DNA of 64,000 bases from Mesostigma viride (lineage: Eukaryota; Streptophyta; Mesostigmatophyceae; Mesostigmatales; Mesostigmataceae), in contig RPFO01000276.1 in NCBI GenBank assembly GCA_009746045.1, positions 4,085,605 through 4,149,604 of the forward strand, in the 5' to 3' direction. Positions 11,724-24,500 of the stretch are shown here, piece after piece. A program made the position numbers and the translations under genes. Numbering within the stretch: the first letter of the stretch is position 1; every line of letters starts with the position of its first letter. Below the pieces are notes generated by a model. The model saw nothing but the letters and a program-made list of their open reading frames with translations, ran no database searches and was not told the DNA's origin.

Positions 11724-14700
11724 TCACCTACGGCGCTGCATTGGCCGCTGGATCTCCTCGATGTTTGCAAACAGGCCCGTGTGCACGTCGGCAATGCAGG
11801 TGATGTTGGGGCTGGATAGCACCTGTTCCAAACGGCTACGCGTCGCCGCTAGCACCATCTGCATGGGGACGGGGGCGAGGGGGCGGGGGCGAGGCGGCCA
11901 AGGGAGGGGGACAAAGGTTACCCGAAATAGAGAAGTGCTTGTGTTGTCGTGTGGGTTGGGTTTTGTCAAGCACATGCTGACGCCTGCAATGGTGGCAACG
12001 CCAAGCCATGTTGGCTGTGAACAGCGGCCAGCCCATCGGCATGTTTAGAGGAGACAACCAGCCCATGCCTGAAAGACAACGAGCACATCCCGGAAAATCT
12101 GGACCATGAACGCTCAAGCCTGCCCATGGCGGTTGTGCAAGCACGGATGGTTTTCCTCACAGCCATCCACGCTGTCTGCATGTGGTCTCTGAGTCCTGTG
12201 TTGGGGGATGCACACGAACTGCTGGAAACCTGAAATCCAGCCACATAAGTAAGGGTTAACTTGCAAGGTGACAGTGGTTGCTATGCACAGGCGCAGCCGT
12301 AAAGAGTGGTTGCTATGCACAGGCGCAGCCGTAAAGAGTGGTTGCTATGCACTGGAATAGCCCTAGAGAGTGGTTGCTATGCACTGGAATAGCCGCAGAG
12401 AGTGGTTGCTATATAGCCCTGGATAGTGGTTGCTATGCACAGGCACAGCCCTAGATAGTGGTTGCTATGCACTGGAATATCCCAAGACACACATGCACGG
12501 AGCAACCACCCGGATGGTATCACGTACCTGGAAGTCCATGTAATCCGCCTCAAACACCAGCCACAGGCGGTCGAGCAAGAGAAACGTCAGCCGGTACAGC
12601 TCGTCAAACGCACGCTCCTCCACTGCAGGCAGGATGGCGAGGGAGTGGGAGAGGGGGTGGCGATTGTGCAAGGGGGGGGCCAGGCATGTGGGTGGGTGAC
12701 CGATTAGCGGGAACATGGCAGGGTGGGCCCAGCAGGCAAACCATGTAGAGTGATTGTAGCGCTGGGAGAGGCCGGTTGACACAGCACAGACGTGCACGCG
12801 ATCGCCTCACCGCACTTGCCCCGTGGACCGAACAGAGCAGCACACCTTGGCTGCGGCATAGCCACGATGAATGAGGGGATGTCCAGCAAGTACCCTTCCA
12901 CTAAGCCTGGATCTGCCACATTCGGCTGTGGTGTGTTCATTCGGCTCACACCGCCATGCCGGGCCCCTCTTGTCCGTGAATCCAGCTTCTGCTAGGCAGA
13001 TGGATACTGCACATGCGTACACCATTTCATCAAGGCAAACAACCCTAGGACACCGAGCTATTGAGCAGGTCCTAAAACGCAGCACTCGGCACTGAAAGGG
13101 GGCGTTCGGCCCCCATGGCCCACGCGAGAATCCTTTGGGTGCCTGGGTGCCCCACGAACCGAAGGGCATAAATGGCTGGTTACTCGCCACCGCCGGCAAC
13201 AGTTGCAACCTGCTTGCTGGACGCTTCACAAGACTTGCCCAGGGCTTTCAACACACACGAGGCAAGAGGTGGCACTGTTGCACAAGACTCATGGTGGCAT
13301 CCCAGGGAAATGCTGACCCCGACCCCTCAAAGGCCCTGAGACAAAGCCCCACATGACTTGGCATAGGGGTGGGGATACATGCTAGCAGAGTCAGTACATT
13401 GCAGCCACTAAACCAGTGGGCTTCATCAAGGAAAATCCACAAGTAGCAAAAGCTGCGTGCTTGGCGACAAACTACCAGCCAGAGAGTTCGTAGACACGTC
13501 GCGATTCACCCCACCTTCAAGCAGGCGCACGAAACCCCTCCACGCGCCTTCACTTCGATTGTGCAACTTATCTGTGGGTGGGGGAGATGTAGACCATTAG
13601 GCCAAGGCAGTTGCACACAGGATAGCAGAGGTTAGGGACGAGGGAAGGGCACTACATGTCGATGGTAGGCGTCGAGAACACAGCACGCATGTCCACACCT
13701 GCACAGAGCTGTGAATCCCTTGGCTCTATTCATGACCCCAGTCCCATGGTCACCGTGTCGCCTCCCACGATATGTGCTGCCACCGCTTGTCGCTAATTCT
13801 CACCTACCCTCCAATGCCCAGCGACAGCCAGCAACCACGAATGCCAAGGGTAGCGGCAAGCCTGAAAGGTGCGCAATTATTTGGGTGAGATTTGGGTAGG
13901 ACACAATGCGAAAGGTGCATGCAATCCAAATTATCTACGCAGCATGGCTCACTCCATGTAAAGGACTAGAGATTGGCTGGGCGAAAGCAAGGATGCTTTA
14001 CAATGCATTCTACGGCAACTGTCATGCATCCTGCACTCTCCTGGGGCCTTAATATCACGACAACCCAAACGCAATAAATGTCTACAAAACAATTCTCGAC
14101 CATACTCTTCCCTAAAAGATCCTGCCACAAACCATCCTGCATGTAAACTGCCTGCGCAACGAGCATTACCACACCACCCCCGCACAGCATGCACCAACAA
14201 GAAACATGAATGGCACCCACCCCGGTGCAGGCCCAGCAGTGTAAGCAGCATAAACGTGAGGTTAAGCCCCGCCACCGCAAACGGGTACTCCATCTTGGCC
14301 CGCGTGCCCTTGGTCTTGTGCAGCAGGCTGGCAAAGTCGTCCTGCGGTGGAGGGCGGTAGAAGGTACAAGGGGCGCCATGGGCAGGTGACCACCTCCAAA
14401 TACTCAGCAAATATTCAGCAGAAACACTCAGCAAAAAATCAGCAAACTTAAGGCAAATTTTAAGCAATTCTTCAGCAAGTGGCATGAATGCAACAGCAAC
14501 ATAATCAGCTACACAATCAAGTACACAGCCAGCCACACAACCAAGTAGGCTGGTAGCGGCGTCACGTGGTGGCAAAGCAGAGGCACGTGACACGGCGGAA
14601 GGGGGGGCAGTACCGGAGACCAGAGGGCGACCTCATTCAACAGTAAATAGTAAGTAGGCACACGGATAGTAAGGAATGTGACCAAGGCATTTCAAACACC

Positions 14701-17695
14701 TGTGTGTGACGGGTGGAAGCATCCATATACAGCAAATCGTGTGCCAGGCGAGCGGAGCCGCTTCCAACGAGTTAAGTTGGTTCCTACAGACTACATAGTA
14801 CTTTGATAGGCAACAACACCCACACATCCAGTAGCCCACAGCAGCACCTGTGGCCGGAGTTCGTCAACGACGGCCCAAGCTCGTGGCACATAAGGACGGC
14901 CTACAACATCGCAGACTTTTCAGGCAGGGACCAGAGGGCGAAGAAACAACAGGTATGCAGAGCTGAGATTGCGACAGGGATAAACAGAAAACAAACAATG
15001 AGCGAGGAAATTTCCCTGCAGCGTCCTGAGAAGTGTCAAAGCAGGCAAACTGGACAAAGCCCTAACCCAACAAGGCCTTGCGGTGCGATGATTGGACATG
15101 TGGCAAACAAACCGGGGTGTGCCGTGCTGATCGAGCATGACGAACCATTGACGTTTGCTTGAAGACAGAACGAGCAGCTTTATTTATAGAGCCCAGAACG
15201 GTGCATGCACGTCCACAGTGCGCCCTCAGGTGAGCCAGATGCCAGACATTTCACACCAACCCAAGTACAGAGTGCGGAACAGTCTAAAAAAGCGCGGGAC
15301 AGTATTCCATTCATGGTACGCATGGCTGTGACAGTACGCAACGGGCCGACGTCACGCAAACGCACCCCCACCCACGCACGCCACAGAGCGCCCCCTACTT
15401 ACCGGGTACCTCTCCGCCAGGGCCACCAGGTTGTGCAGGGAGAGGAACCCAGCGCCCCTGCACCCGAGACACAGGCGGTCCACAAGGAAGCCACCCATCC
15501 GACGCACACACAACGTCCATGAGGCAGCCATGCACGGCGGTGCCTCTGACAGCGCGAGTGAAGGTGGCGCAACGGTTTGTGCGTGCGCGCAGCGGCGTTG
15601 GTAGGATACATCGAGCCGGTCCAGTGCCATCCTGGCAGTACAGGGACCGTGTCGTATATTCGCCTGCCTTGGAAACATCGCGCTAGCGAAGAGAGGCTGC
15701 GGCAAGCAATAGCAGGTTTCTTATTCCTTCCACTAGTCCAGGATTTCTTATTCCTTTCACTACGAGGTCATCCATCGATGGCGGATGATTTCTCAAGCCA
15801 CCTCACAGAGGCTGCCGAGTGCTTGTCATGTGGCACACACACACATGGGACCTGCCACATCCCGTTCATGGGTCCTCACATCTTCCCTTGCTCTTCGAAG
15901 GCGGTTTACCGGCCCCCATCTTCCCCTTCCCCTTCCATGTGAGTGAGACAGCACCACCCATACGACTTGTGTTGCTGGCATCTTTGCAGCGCCTTGGGCT
16001 TTATCGCTATCTACGGCATGCCACCTGTCAATGCCGTAGCTTCTAAGTAACACAACACGCTGATAACACACTCTAGCACAGGTCTGCAGTATACGCTGTG
16101 GTACAGGTCTTAGTGTACACGCTAGCACGGCTTTTTCATGTACACAGTAGGAAAGGCGCCGTACATGCCTGTACGGTTGCACTGGCCTGCATGGCTATCG
16201 TGCTGCTGGCTCCCACCCCCTGATCCTCAACAGCCACCCATGCAAACCCTGCGTGTCGGGCGATACCTGAAATCCGTGCCTGGGTTCGGCCCCTGCCACC
16301 CCATGCGCGTCCACTCGGGGGTGACCAGGTCCTGCAGCGGCTCGCCAGGGAAAGCGTGCCGCCAGAGCGCTCGCAGCGCTTCCTGATGGGCGGGAACAGG
16401 GGGCGAGGGGGGCAAGAGGGCGTGGGGCGGAAGGCGGCGTGGGGGGGAAGGGTGGCGTGGGGGGCAAGAGGGCGTGGGGCGGAAGGGTGGCGTTAGAGGG
16501 CAGAAAAAAGGTTGCTAAGCTACTTTGTGCACCACGCTGCTGCAGCTGGGCCCGCAACTGATGGGCCGGCCGGTTGGTTCCGGTGGCCAGCTGGAACTGG
16601 CTGTCTGGAGACCTCTCATTCCACACCAATTTTTTAATATATATATATATATATATTTAAGACAGCCAAGGCATGACACACACCTACGCGCAACGTTGCA
16701 AATGGCGGCATGAAAGGTTGCTAAGCTACTTTGTGCACCACGCTGCTGCAGCTGGGCCTGCAACTGATGGGCTGGCCGGTTGGTTCCGGTGGCCAGCTGG
16801 AACTGGCTGTCTGGAGACCTCTCATTCCACACCAAGTTTTTAATATATATATTTTTTAAAGACAGCCAAGGCATGACACACACCTACGTGCAACGTTGCA
16901 AATGGCGGCATGTTGCTGCCAGCATCGCATGCCGCGGCGGGAAGGGAGGCGCCACTACATGGCACGCAAGTGTGCGTACGCCCCGGAAAGAGAGAGAGGT
17001 GGGCCAGGAGTTAGGCCAGGAGAGGGGCCAGGAGAGGTAGCGCTAGGAGGCAACGGCAAAAGGAGGCTCCTACCGCAGACACCCAGGGCAGCCTTGGTGC
17101 CAGAAATACGCAACGAGCGATTGCCCTCGCGGAGCCCCGTATAACTGTCATGGTCACTATCATGGTCACTGCAATGGTCACCATCAGACGAGCGGTGGCC
17201 CTTGCCGAGCCTGGTGCTTGCAGCGCATGTGCCCCCACTCATGACAGCGGGCAAGGATGGCCACAAGCAGGTTCGGGTGAAAGCATTAGGCTGCTGTTAT
17301 CTCATGCTAGCAAGGATGGATACAGGACCCGTACAAACGCCTGTGTGCCAGCTCGCAGCGCACGCGACCGTGGCATGCATACCTTACATCCCGCCCCCTT
17401 TTCCCACCGCATGAATCAACCACCTGTGACATCAAACAACCCCGTGCCCCATTGCCCACCTCCCGCCCCCCCGCCCCCTACACCCCTCTCATCGTGTGGA
17501 TCTACATCATGGCCCCCATGCATCCACCACAGCATCCAGCCATCATCCATACCTACACCCTACACCCTCCCACCCCCTGCACCCACCTCATGCTCCTCGT
17601 TTTCCGCGTCAAAGGGGATCACTACGCTCTGCTGCAGCTGGTGGAGGCGCGCCTCCTGGGGGGGTGCAACCAAAAGCAGGGCCGTTGCAGTAGAA

Positions 17696-17730
<35 letters not shown>

Positions 17731-18196
17731 AGTGGTAGAAGAAGCAGAAGAAGAAGGAGAAGAAGAAGCAGAAGAAGAAGGAGAAGAAGGAGAAGAAGGA
17801 GAAGAAGAAGAAGAAGAAGAAGAAGAAGAAGAAGAAGAAGAAGAAGAAGAAGAAGAAGAAGAAGAAGAAGAAGAAGAAGAAGAAGAAGAAGAAGAAGAAG
17901 AAGAAGAAGAAGAAGAAGAAGAAGAAGAAGAAGAAGAAGAAGAAGAAGAAGAAGAAGAAGAAGAAGAAGAAGAGGTGGTGGTGGTGGTGGTGGTGGTGGT
18001 GGTGGTGGTGGTGGTGGTGGTGGTGGTGGTGGTGGTGGTGGTGGTGGTGGTGGTGGTGGTGGTGGTGGTGGTGGTGGTGGTGGTGGTGGTGGTGGTGGTG
18101 GTGGTGGTGGTGGTGGTGGTGGTGGTGGTGGTGGTGGTGGTGGTGGTGGTGGTGGTGGTGGTGGTGGTGGTGGTGGTGGTGGTGGTGGTGGTGGTG

Positions 18197-18231
<35 letters not shown>

Positions 18232-19013
18232 GGGGGGGGGGGGGGGGGGGGCATGCATTTAGGTGGGGAGCATGGATTTAGGTGGTAAGAGGAACATGGG
18301 CTGGCAAGGTGCACCAAGCATGCAGGAGTTGCCCATGCATGGTGACAGAACGAGCACAAGAAGCTCCTTGTTTCCATGGCATGCCGTACAACAGGTCAAT
18401 GGGCCACCATGCTGTGTTGCCAGGAACACGCACAGAGTGCTCATTCGGTGCGCACATGTGGGCATGCGAATGCGCGAAAGATGGCTCCATTTGCCCACAC
18501 GTGAGAACACGGTGGTTCTTGTAGATAAAGGGTACCAACAACGAGATGCTAGTAAATTATCAGGACAATGCAGGGAAAAGGGACCACACAAAATACATGG
18601 TAGTCCAGGCAAACCAAGGGCATGGCTAAAAAACAGAAGCTCGAGCAAAATTGAATGACCCTAGTTAAGGGGCTGCCACGCAACAGCGCCAAACCTAGTA
18701 TCTACAAACCTACTACTAGATACACAATATCAACAATATAATAGATACACAATATCTACAGACCTACTACTAGATACACAATATTTACAATATAATAGAT
18801 ACACAACATCTACAAACCTACTACTAGATACACAAGTGCAGCGGGACCACTTGTAATCGATCGCTGCTGGTTACCGAGCACGTGCAAGATGCAGCCAGCA
18901 GGAGCATACGGGCCACCGAGCCGTGCGTACCTGCAGCACGGACAGGCTGGCCTGCTGCTCCCTGCACCACCCTGGTATTGGGGAGATCCTCATCAGCGCG
19001 GAACCGATGGTGG
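11724..19013 (-). CDS. ELMO domain-containing protein, six clear exons plus one probable upstream exon
   Basis: Exons in transcript order: probable 19013-18931, then 17655-17587, 16382-16267, 15457-15403, 14341-14221, 12622-12528 and 11858-11724 (stop). The six clear exons join in phase and give 196 aa. Motifs follow plant/ELMOD proteins: LHQLQQSVVIPFD, EALRALWRHAFPG, EWTRMGWQGPNPGTDFR then GAGFLSLHNL, HKTKGTRAKMEYPFAVAGLN, FDELYRLTFLLLDRLW and YMDFQ then MVLAATRSRLEQVL. TDFR keeps the arginine of the W...G.Q...P.TDFRG motif that ELMOD proteins use for GTPase activation towards Arf-type GTPases, so a role in small-GTPase control or membrane traffic is likely. About 20 residues usually present between LLGLH and FDELY are absent, so a small exon may be missed. 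The true start is not identified. Confidence 0.85.
12265..12480. repeat. About 32-bp minisatellite in the last ELMO intron
   Basis: Roughly seven imperfect units containing GTGGTTGCTATGCAC followed by AGGCGCAGCCGTAAAGA or TGGAATAGCCCTAGAGA. It lies between the ELMO exons at 12,528 and 11,858. Confidence 0.8.
16511..16912. repeat. 206-bp tandem duplication in an ELMO intron
   Basis: Copy 1 is 16,511-16,716 and copy 2 is 16,717-16,912. They are nearly identical except that the AT dinucleotide run is about 10 bp longer in copy 1. On the minus strand each copy holds an open stretch, FQLATGTNRPAHQL then AQLQQRGAQSSLAT, with an AG before it and a GT after it. It has no recognised place in the ELMO domain. 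Confidence 0.85.
17696..18250 (-). repeat. Compound microsatellite in an ELMO intron
   Basis: On the plus strand: CGT repeats (17,696-17,729), AGA-rich repeats (about 17,740-17,972), GGT repeats (about 17,973-18,206), AGT repeats (to about 18,230), then about 20 G. On the sense (minus) strand of the ELMO gene this is C, ACT, ACC, TCT and ACG repeats, upstream of the 3' splice site of exon 17655-17587. The poly-E/V, poly-R/G, poly-T/S and poly-P/L frames are artefacts. Confidence 0.93.
18690..18836. repeat. AT-rich repeat, unit near TACTACTAGATACACAATAT
   Basis: Several alternating units of CTACAAACCTACTACTAGAT and ACACAATAT with CAACAATATAATAGATA spacers. No coding capacity. Confidence 0.75.
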
Positions 19014-20144
19014 CTGCGGCCCCGGCCAGGTGGCGGCGTGGGACAAGAGGCAGCATCAACGCGGCAACAGGGCAGCAAGGCAGCACGGCAGCCAGGCCAG
19101 TAGCGAGGAGGCCAGCAACAAGGAGCGGGCAGGGAGGCGTTACGGATGTTAGGCCCGCTACGTGGGTAGCTGTCTGTGCCACCCTCACACCCCCTATACC
19201 CTGTGGTGTCTAACGTAAACGCTGGACAAGGGGGCCTACTGGCATCTCACGCCAGGGGTTTCCCTCCTGTACTAATGTGTGCAAGGAGGGGCACCCCCCC
19301 CCGAGCTAACAAATGTGATAGAGGGGTCATGGCAAGCTGTAAACATGCACGCACACGCACGTGTACACCCTCCCCATCACGAACTCCCTGGACAAAGTCT
19401 CACACCTGATCCTCGTCATAATCTATACACGGCCATCGGTTCGTCCGCGCTACTCCCAGCACACGCCCTTTACACACGTACGGCGCCAGCATGCCTAATG
19501 ATTCCACACCGCCCGCGTGACTGGCCGGTGCATGTTGCGGGGTATGGGCGGCCACCACTTATCACCTCTATCATATGCCAGCTTCTGCGGCGCAGCTCAG
19601 CTCGCTAGGGCCCCCCGAACGGAAGCCGCCCCAGGGCTTTTGAGGAGGCGAGCCTCTGGGTTGGGACTGCATAGTTCTGGCATGTGAGTCACATCATTCT
19701 CCATCATGCTAGCACAAACACACACGCACACTATTCTTGCACTGTCATCCCCAGCTAGACCAGGTCCAGGGGGACCTGCGCGATTGTCTGACGGTTATTG
19801 CCCCTTGCCTAGAATATCCTATCGCACATGGGCCAAAACGCCATCAGATAATGATGACCGATACATGCTGTAGACAGCAAACAATAGAGAGCAGTCACCG
19901 TTGACTAGTTTATGGGTGCATGCCTACAACTCTGATCAGGGTGCCCAACATTCTGCTGGACAACGGAGCAGGTGGCACAGGGCCTATAGGAGTATGGAAA
20001 GACGCAGGGGGCAGGGACTTGAAGAGGCATTTCTTGTTATTAATGTTTTCGTCTGGGAGATATTAGTTAATATAGGCGATTGGAAAGTCGCGGAGCAACA
20101 AATAGGGAGAGCGAAGGTGCACTGGTAACCTTGGTGAGAGGTAC
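19014..20144. other. No gene recognised
   Basis: Only short frames on both strands with no family motif, splice partner or repeat structure that can be named. It may hold upstream exons of the ELMO gene, since the first exon of that gene has not been found. Confidence 0.5.
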
Positions 20145-20287
20145 CCACACTGGGACCGACCAAATATGGAGCTCCACCCGGTGAGTAGAGTTCCGATCAA
20201 GTCGCGCCATATACTGAACCCCTCCGCCCTTGCTTCGTCTCCCCCAACGTCCGGTTCCGAGGTGTCGTCCGGGGACTCCTCCTGCAT
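20145..20287 (-). other. Possible N-terminal coding exon (weak)
   Basis: Starting at ATG (20287 downward) the minus strand reads MQEESPDDTSEPDVGGDE and then FSIWRDLIGTLLTGWSSIFG, an acidic stretch then an amphipathic tryptophan-rich one, with a possible GT donor after 20145. Plant ELMO proteins have a similar acidic then W-rich N-terminus, so this could be the first ELMO exon. The phase does not work with a direct join to 19013-18931, and the plus strand also has a 54-codon frame (MELHPVSR onward). Confidence 0.22.
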
Positions 20288-20796
20288 GCCCGACCGGAAC
20301 CCAAACAAATGTAGGCCATTAATGGCATGATATGAAGTCAGAACGAGTGTCAGCCTACTTGGCCTCACAGCGCACGAAGTCAGCAAATCTATGCATGACG
20401 AGCCATGCGATTCAACCAACAACAGAGTGATGGCAACCTCCGGCCTCCGACATGGTAGTGCTCACGAGGCAATGATAGGAAAACTCAATGAAACATTTAG
20501 CCCTGTAAACTCGAGGCTTGGATTTGGATGCTACACCAATCATCACCTCGGCAAGTAGGGGTTGTTGAAGGCCCTGACCATGCCGTCGTCGAGCAGTTGT
20601 CCAGTGTTCCTCGATAGACGAATCGCGCGCGACGGAAGTCATTGTGGTTACAACAACAGAAGCTAAATACTATGAGCGTTGCCACCCGTGGCTACGTATA
20701 TGCGAACGACTTCTGACTTAACAAGAGATAGGTCTTGGGAAAGCGATAGAGCCACTATCGAGGAGGGCCTGGATGCTCCGGAACTGACATTATTAA

Positions 20797-21066
20797 GCAA
20801 TCAACCCGCACGACAACGACCTGAACTTTGAGGAAGTCGACGTTCAGGCTTGCGCGCAGTTCCGTTGTTATGATGCGCAATCTGCCAAGCTTTGGTTACG
20901 GGCAAGAAATCGTGTGAACGCAGCTTATATTCCTCTTCAAGCTGAAATGCAAAGGAATCAATCCACGGAACCACCGGTAGCCATCGACTCGTCCGACATG
21001 ACCAGCCTAGCAATCCGTGATGGTGCAGAGGATCGTGCGAAGTGGGGACATTCTGCTGTCCACTAG
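20797..21066 (+). pseudogene. Open coding-like fragment, 89 codons
   Basis: Between two stops the plus strand reads INPHDNDLNFEEVDVQACAQ, CYDAQSAKLWLRARNRVNAA and PPVAIDSSDMTSLAIRDGAE. Composition is balanced and protein-like, unlike the low-complexity frames elsewhere. There is no ATG near the beginning and no recognised family. It may be an exon or part of a decayed element. Confidence 0.3.
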
Positions 21067-21591
21067 CCCGGCGTCTTGGTACACGTGGCGTATCAGGAGA
21101 GCCTCTTAATCTTGATACGTATACTGCCAACAACCAGTAGCCCGCCTGATGTTGAGATGGAAACAGCTGGGCACTAGTAAGAACTTACTGGGCAGAACAA
21201 CCTGGAGAACATTGCCGAATGCGTGCGACGGGTATGTAGGTGTTGGGTAAAAGGCCAACATGGTTTTTTTTTACGTGTGTTGATGCCCAGTTGACCAGGA
21301 GTTGACAGTTGTTTACAATCATATGGGTAGGATAACAATTAGATCTTACCTGGCATTGAGAAACCGTTGCTTATCGGCACACGTGCACTGTAAACACCAA
21401 CAATGCCCCAACAAGTCATGTGCATGGTCGTCTGGCGCGTTGCGCGAACATGAACCGATTCTATCGATTATGCCCAATCGTAGAATCATGGCGGTAATTT
21501 GAAGTGACGTGGCTATCAATGAAGGGGAGATAGCAGCCTAGAAATCAATTGGTAGGGAGTCGTAAATTGATCAGGGCATCGTTTGCCTAAG

Positions 21592-24500
21592 ATGGCTTTA
21601 GCATGGATTCAGCCGCTTGAAACAGTCATGTTCGCTATGGCACGTTTTCGGTATGCTTGGGCTTTATTTATCATGGTGGCATTATATGCCACCGTCGCAT
21701 GTGGAGACAATCGCCTGTTGTCTTGCGTGAGCAAAAACGACTTTTCCTGTGTCCAATCGTTGGCAAATGACAAAGACATTGGCGACGTAAACGCCCGGGA
21801 TGCCCACGGCATGACCGCATTGCACCACGCGGCAGAGCACGGCTACACCGACGTGGCGGGCGTTCTTTTAACTCTCAGCGCGAGCTGCTGCTTACAGGAC
21901 TCGGAAGGACGCACGCCTCTGCTTCTGGCCACGACCAACAATCATGTTGATGTCGCGCGTATTTTGCTGAGCTACGGTGCGTCGCCCGACCACGGCGACT
22001 CGCGGGGGCTGTGCAGCCGCGCGGTCGCGATCATCCAGGGGCTGCCAGAATTGGAGAACATGTTCGAAGTGGAATACCGCCAGGGGCCCATGGGCTTTGA
22101 AGAGCAACCCGGCACGTGGTACTCATACCGGTGAGCCATCCGAATCATGCCACACACCCATGCTCCCATGCTCCCATGCTCCCATGCTCCCATGCTCCCA
22201 TGCTCCCATGCTCCCATGCTCCCATGCTCCCATGCTCCCATGCTCCCATGCTCCCATGCTCCCATGCTCCCATGCTCCCATGCTCCCATGCTCCCATGCT
22301 CCCATGCTCCCACGCTCCCATGCTCCCATGCACCCACGCTCCCATGCTCCCATGCTCCCATGCTCCCATGCACCCACGCTCCCATGCTCCCATGCTCCCA
22401 TGCTCCCATGCTCCCATGCTCCCATGCTCCCATGCTCCCATGCTCCCATGCTCCCATGCTCCCATGCTCCCATGCTCCCATGCTCCCATGCTCCCATGCT
22501 CCCATGCTCCCATGCTCCCATGCTCCCATGCTCCCATGCTCCCATGCTCCCATGCTCCCATGCTCCCATGCTCCCATGCTCCCATGCTCCCATGCTCCCA
22601 TGCTCCCATGCTCCCATGCTCCCATGCTCCCATGCTCCCATGCTCCCATGCTCCCATGCTCCCATGCTCCCATGCTCCCATGCTCCCATGCTCCCATGCT
22701 CCCATGCTCCCATGCTCCCATGCTCCCATGCTCCCATGCTCCCATGCTCCCATGCTCCCATGCTCCCATGCTCCCATGCTCCCATGCTCCCATGCTCCCA
22801 TGCTCCCATGCTCCCATGCTCCCATGCTCCCATGCTCCCATGCTCCCATGCTCCCATGCTCCCATGCTCCCATGCTCCCATGCTCCCATGCTCCCATGCT
22901 CCCATGCTCCCATGCTCCCATGCTCCCATGCTCCCATGCTCCCATGCTCCCATGCTCCCATGCTCCCATGCTCCCATGCTCCCATGCTCCCATGCTCCCA
23001 TGCTCCCATGCTCCCATGCTCCCATGCTCCCATGCTCCCATGCTCCCATGCTCCCATGCTCCCATGCTCCCATGCTCCCATGCTCCCATGCTCCCATGCT
23101 CCCATGCTCCCATGCTCCCATGCTCCCATGCTCCCATGCTCCCATGCTCCCATGCTCCCATGCTCCCATGCTCCCATGCTCCCATGCTCCCATGCTCCCA
23201 TGCTCCCATGCTCCCATGCTCCCATGCTCCCATGCTCCCATGCTCCCATGCTCCCATGCTCCCATGCTCCCATGCTCCCATGCTCCCATGCTCCCATGCT
23301 CCCATGCTCCCATGCTCCCATGCTCCCATGCTCCCATGCTCCCATGCTCCCATGCTCCCATGCTCCCATGCTCCCATGCTCCCATGCTCCCATGCTCCCA
23401 TGCTCCCATGCTCCCATGCTCCCATGCTCCCATGCTCCCATGCTCCCATGCTCCCATGCTCCCATGCTCCCATGCTCCCATGCTCCCATGCTCCCATGCT
23501 CCCATGCTCCCATGCTCCCATGCTCCCATGCTCCCATGCTCCCATGCTCCCATGCTCCCATGCTCCCATGCTCCCATGCTCCCATGCTCCCATGCTCCCA
23601 TGCTCCCATGCTCCATGCTCCCATGCTCCCATGCTCCCATGCTCCCATGCTCCCATGCTCCCATGCTCCCATGCTCCCATGCTCCCATGCTCCCATGCTC
23701 CCATGCTCCCATGCTCCCATGCTCCCATGCTCCCATGCTCCCATGCTCCCATGCTCCCATGCTCCCATGCTCCCATGCTCCCATGCTCCCATGCTCCCAT
23801 GCTCCCATGCTCCCATGCTCCCATGCTCCCATGCTCCCATGCTCCCATGCTCCCATGCTCCCATGCTCCCATGCTCCCATGCTCCCATGCTCCCATGCTC
23901 CCATGCTCCCATGCTCCCATGCTCCCATGCTCCCATGCTCCCATGCTCCCATGCTCCCATGCTCCCATGCTCCCATGCTCCCATGCTCCCATGCTCCCAT
24001 GCTCCCATGCTCCCATGCTCCCATGCTCCCATGCTCCCATGCTCCCATGCTCCCATGCTCCCATGCTCCCATGCTCCCATGCTCCCATGCTCCCATGCTC
24101 CCATGCTCCCATGCTCCCATGCTCCCATGCTCCCATGCTCCCATGCTCCCATGCTCCCATGCTCCCATGCTCCCATGCTCCCATGCTCCCATGCTCCCAT
24201 GCTCCCATGCTCCCATGCTCCCATGCTCCCATGCTCCCATGCTCCCATGCTCCCATGCTCCCATGCTCCCATGCTCCCATGCTCCCATGCTCCCATGCTC
24301 CCATGCTCCCATGCTCCCATGCTCCCATGCTCCCATGCTCCCATGCTCCCATGCTCCCATGCTCCCATGCTCCCATGCTCCCATGCTCCCATGCTCCCAT
24401 GCTCCCATGCTCCCATGCTCCCATGCTCCCATGCTCCCATGCTCCCATGCTCCCATGCTCCCATGCTCCCATGCTCCCATGCTCCCATGCTCCCATGCTC

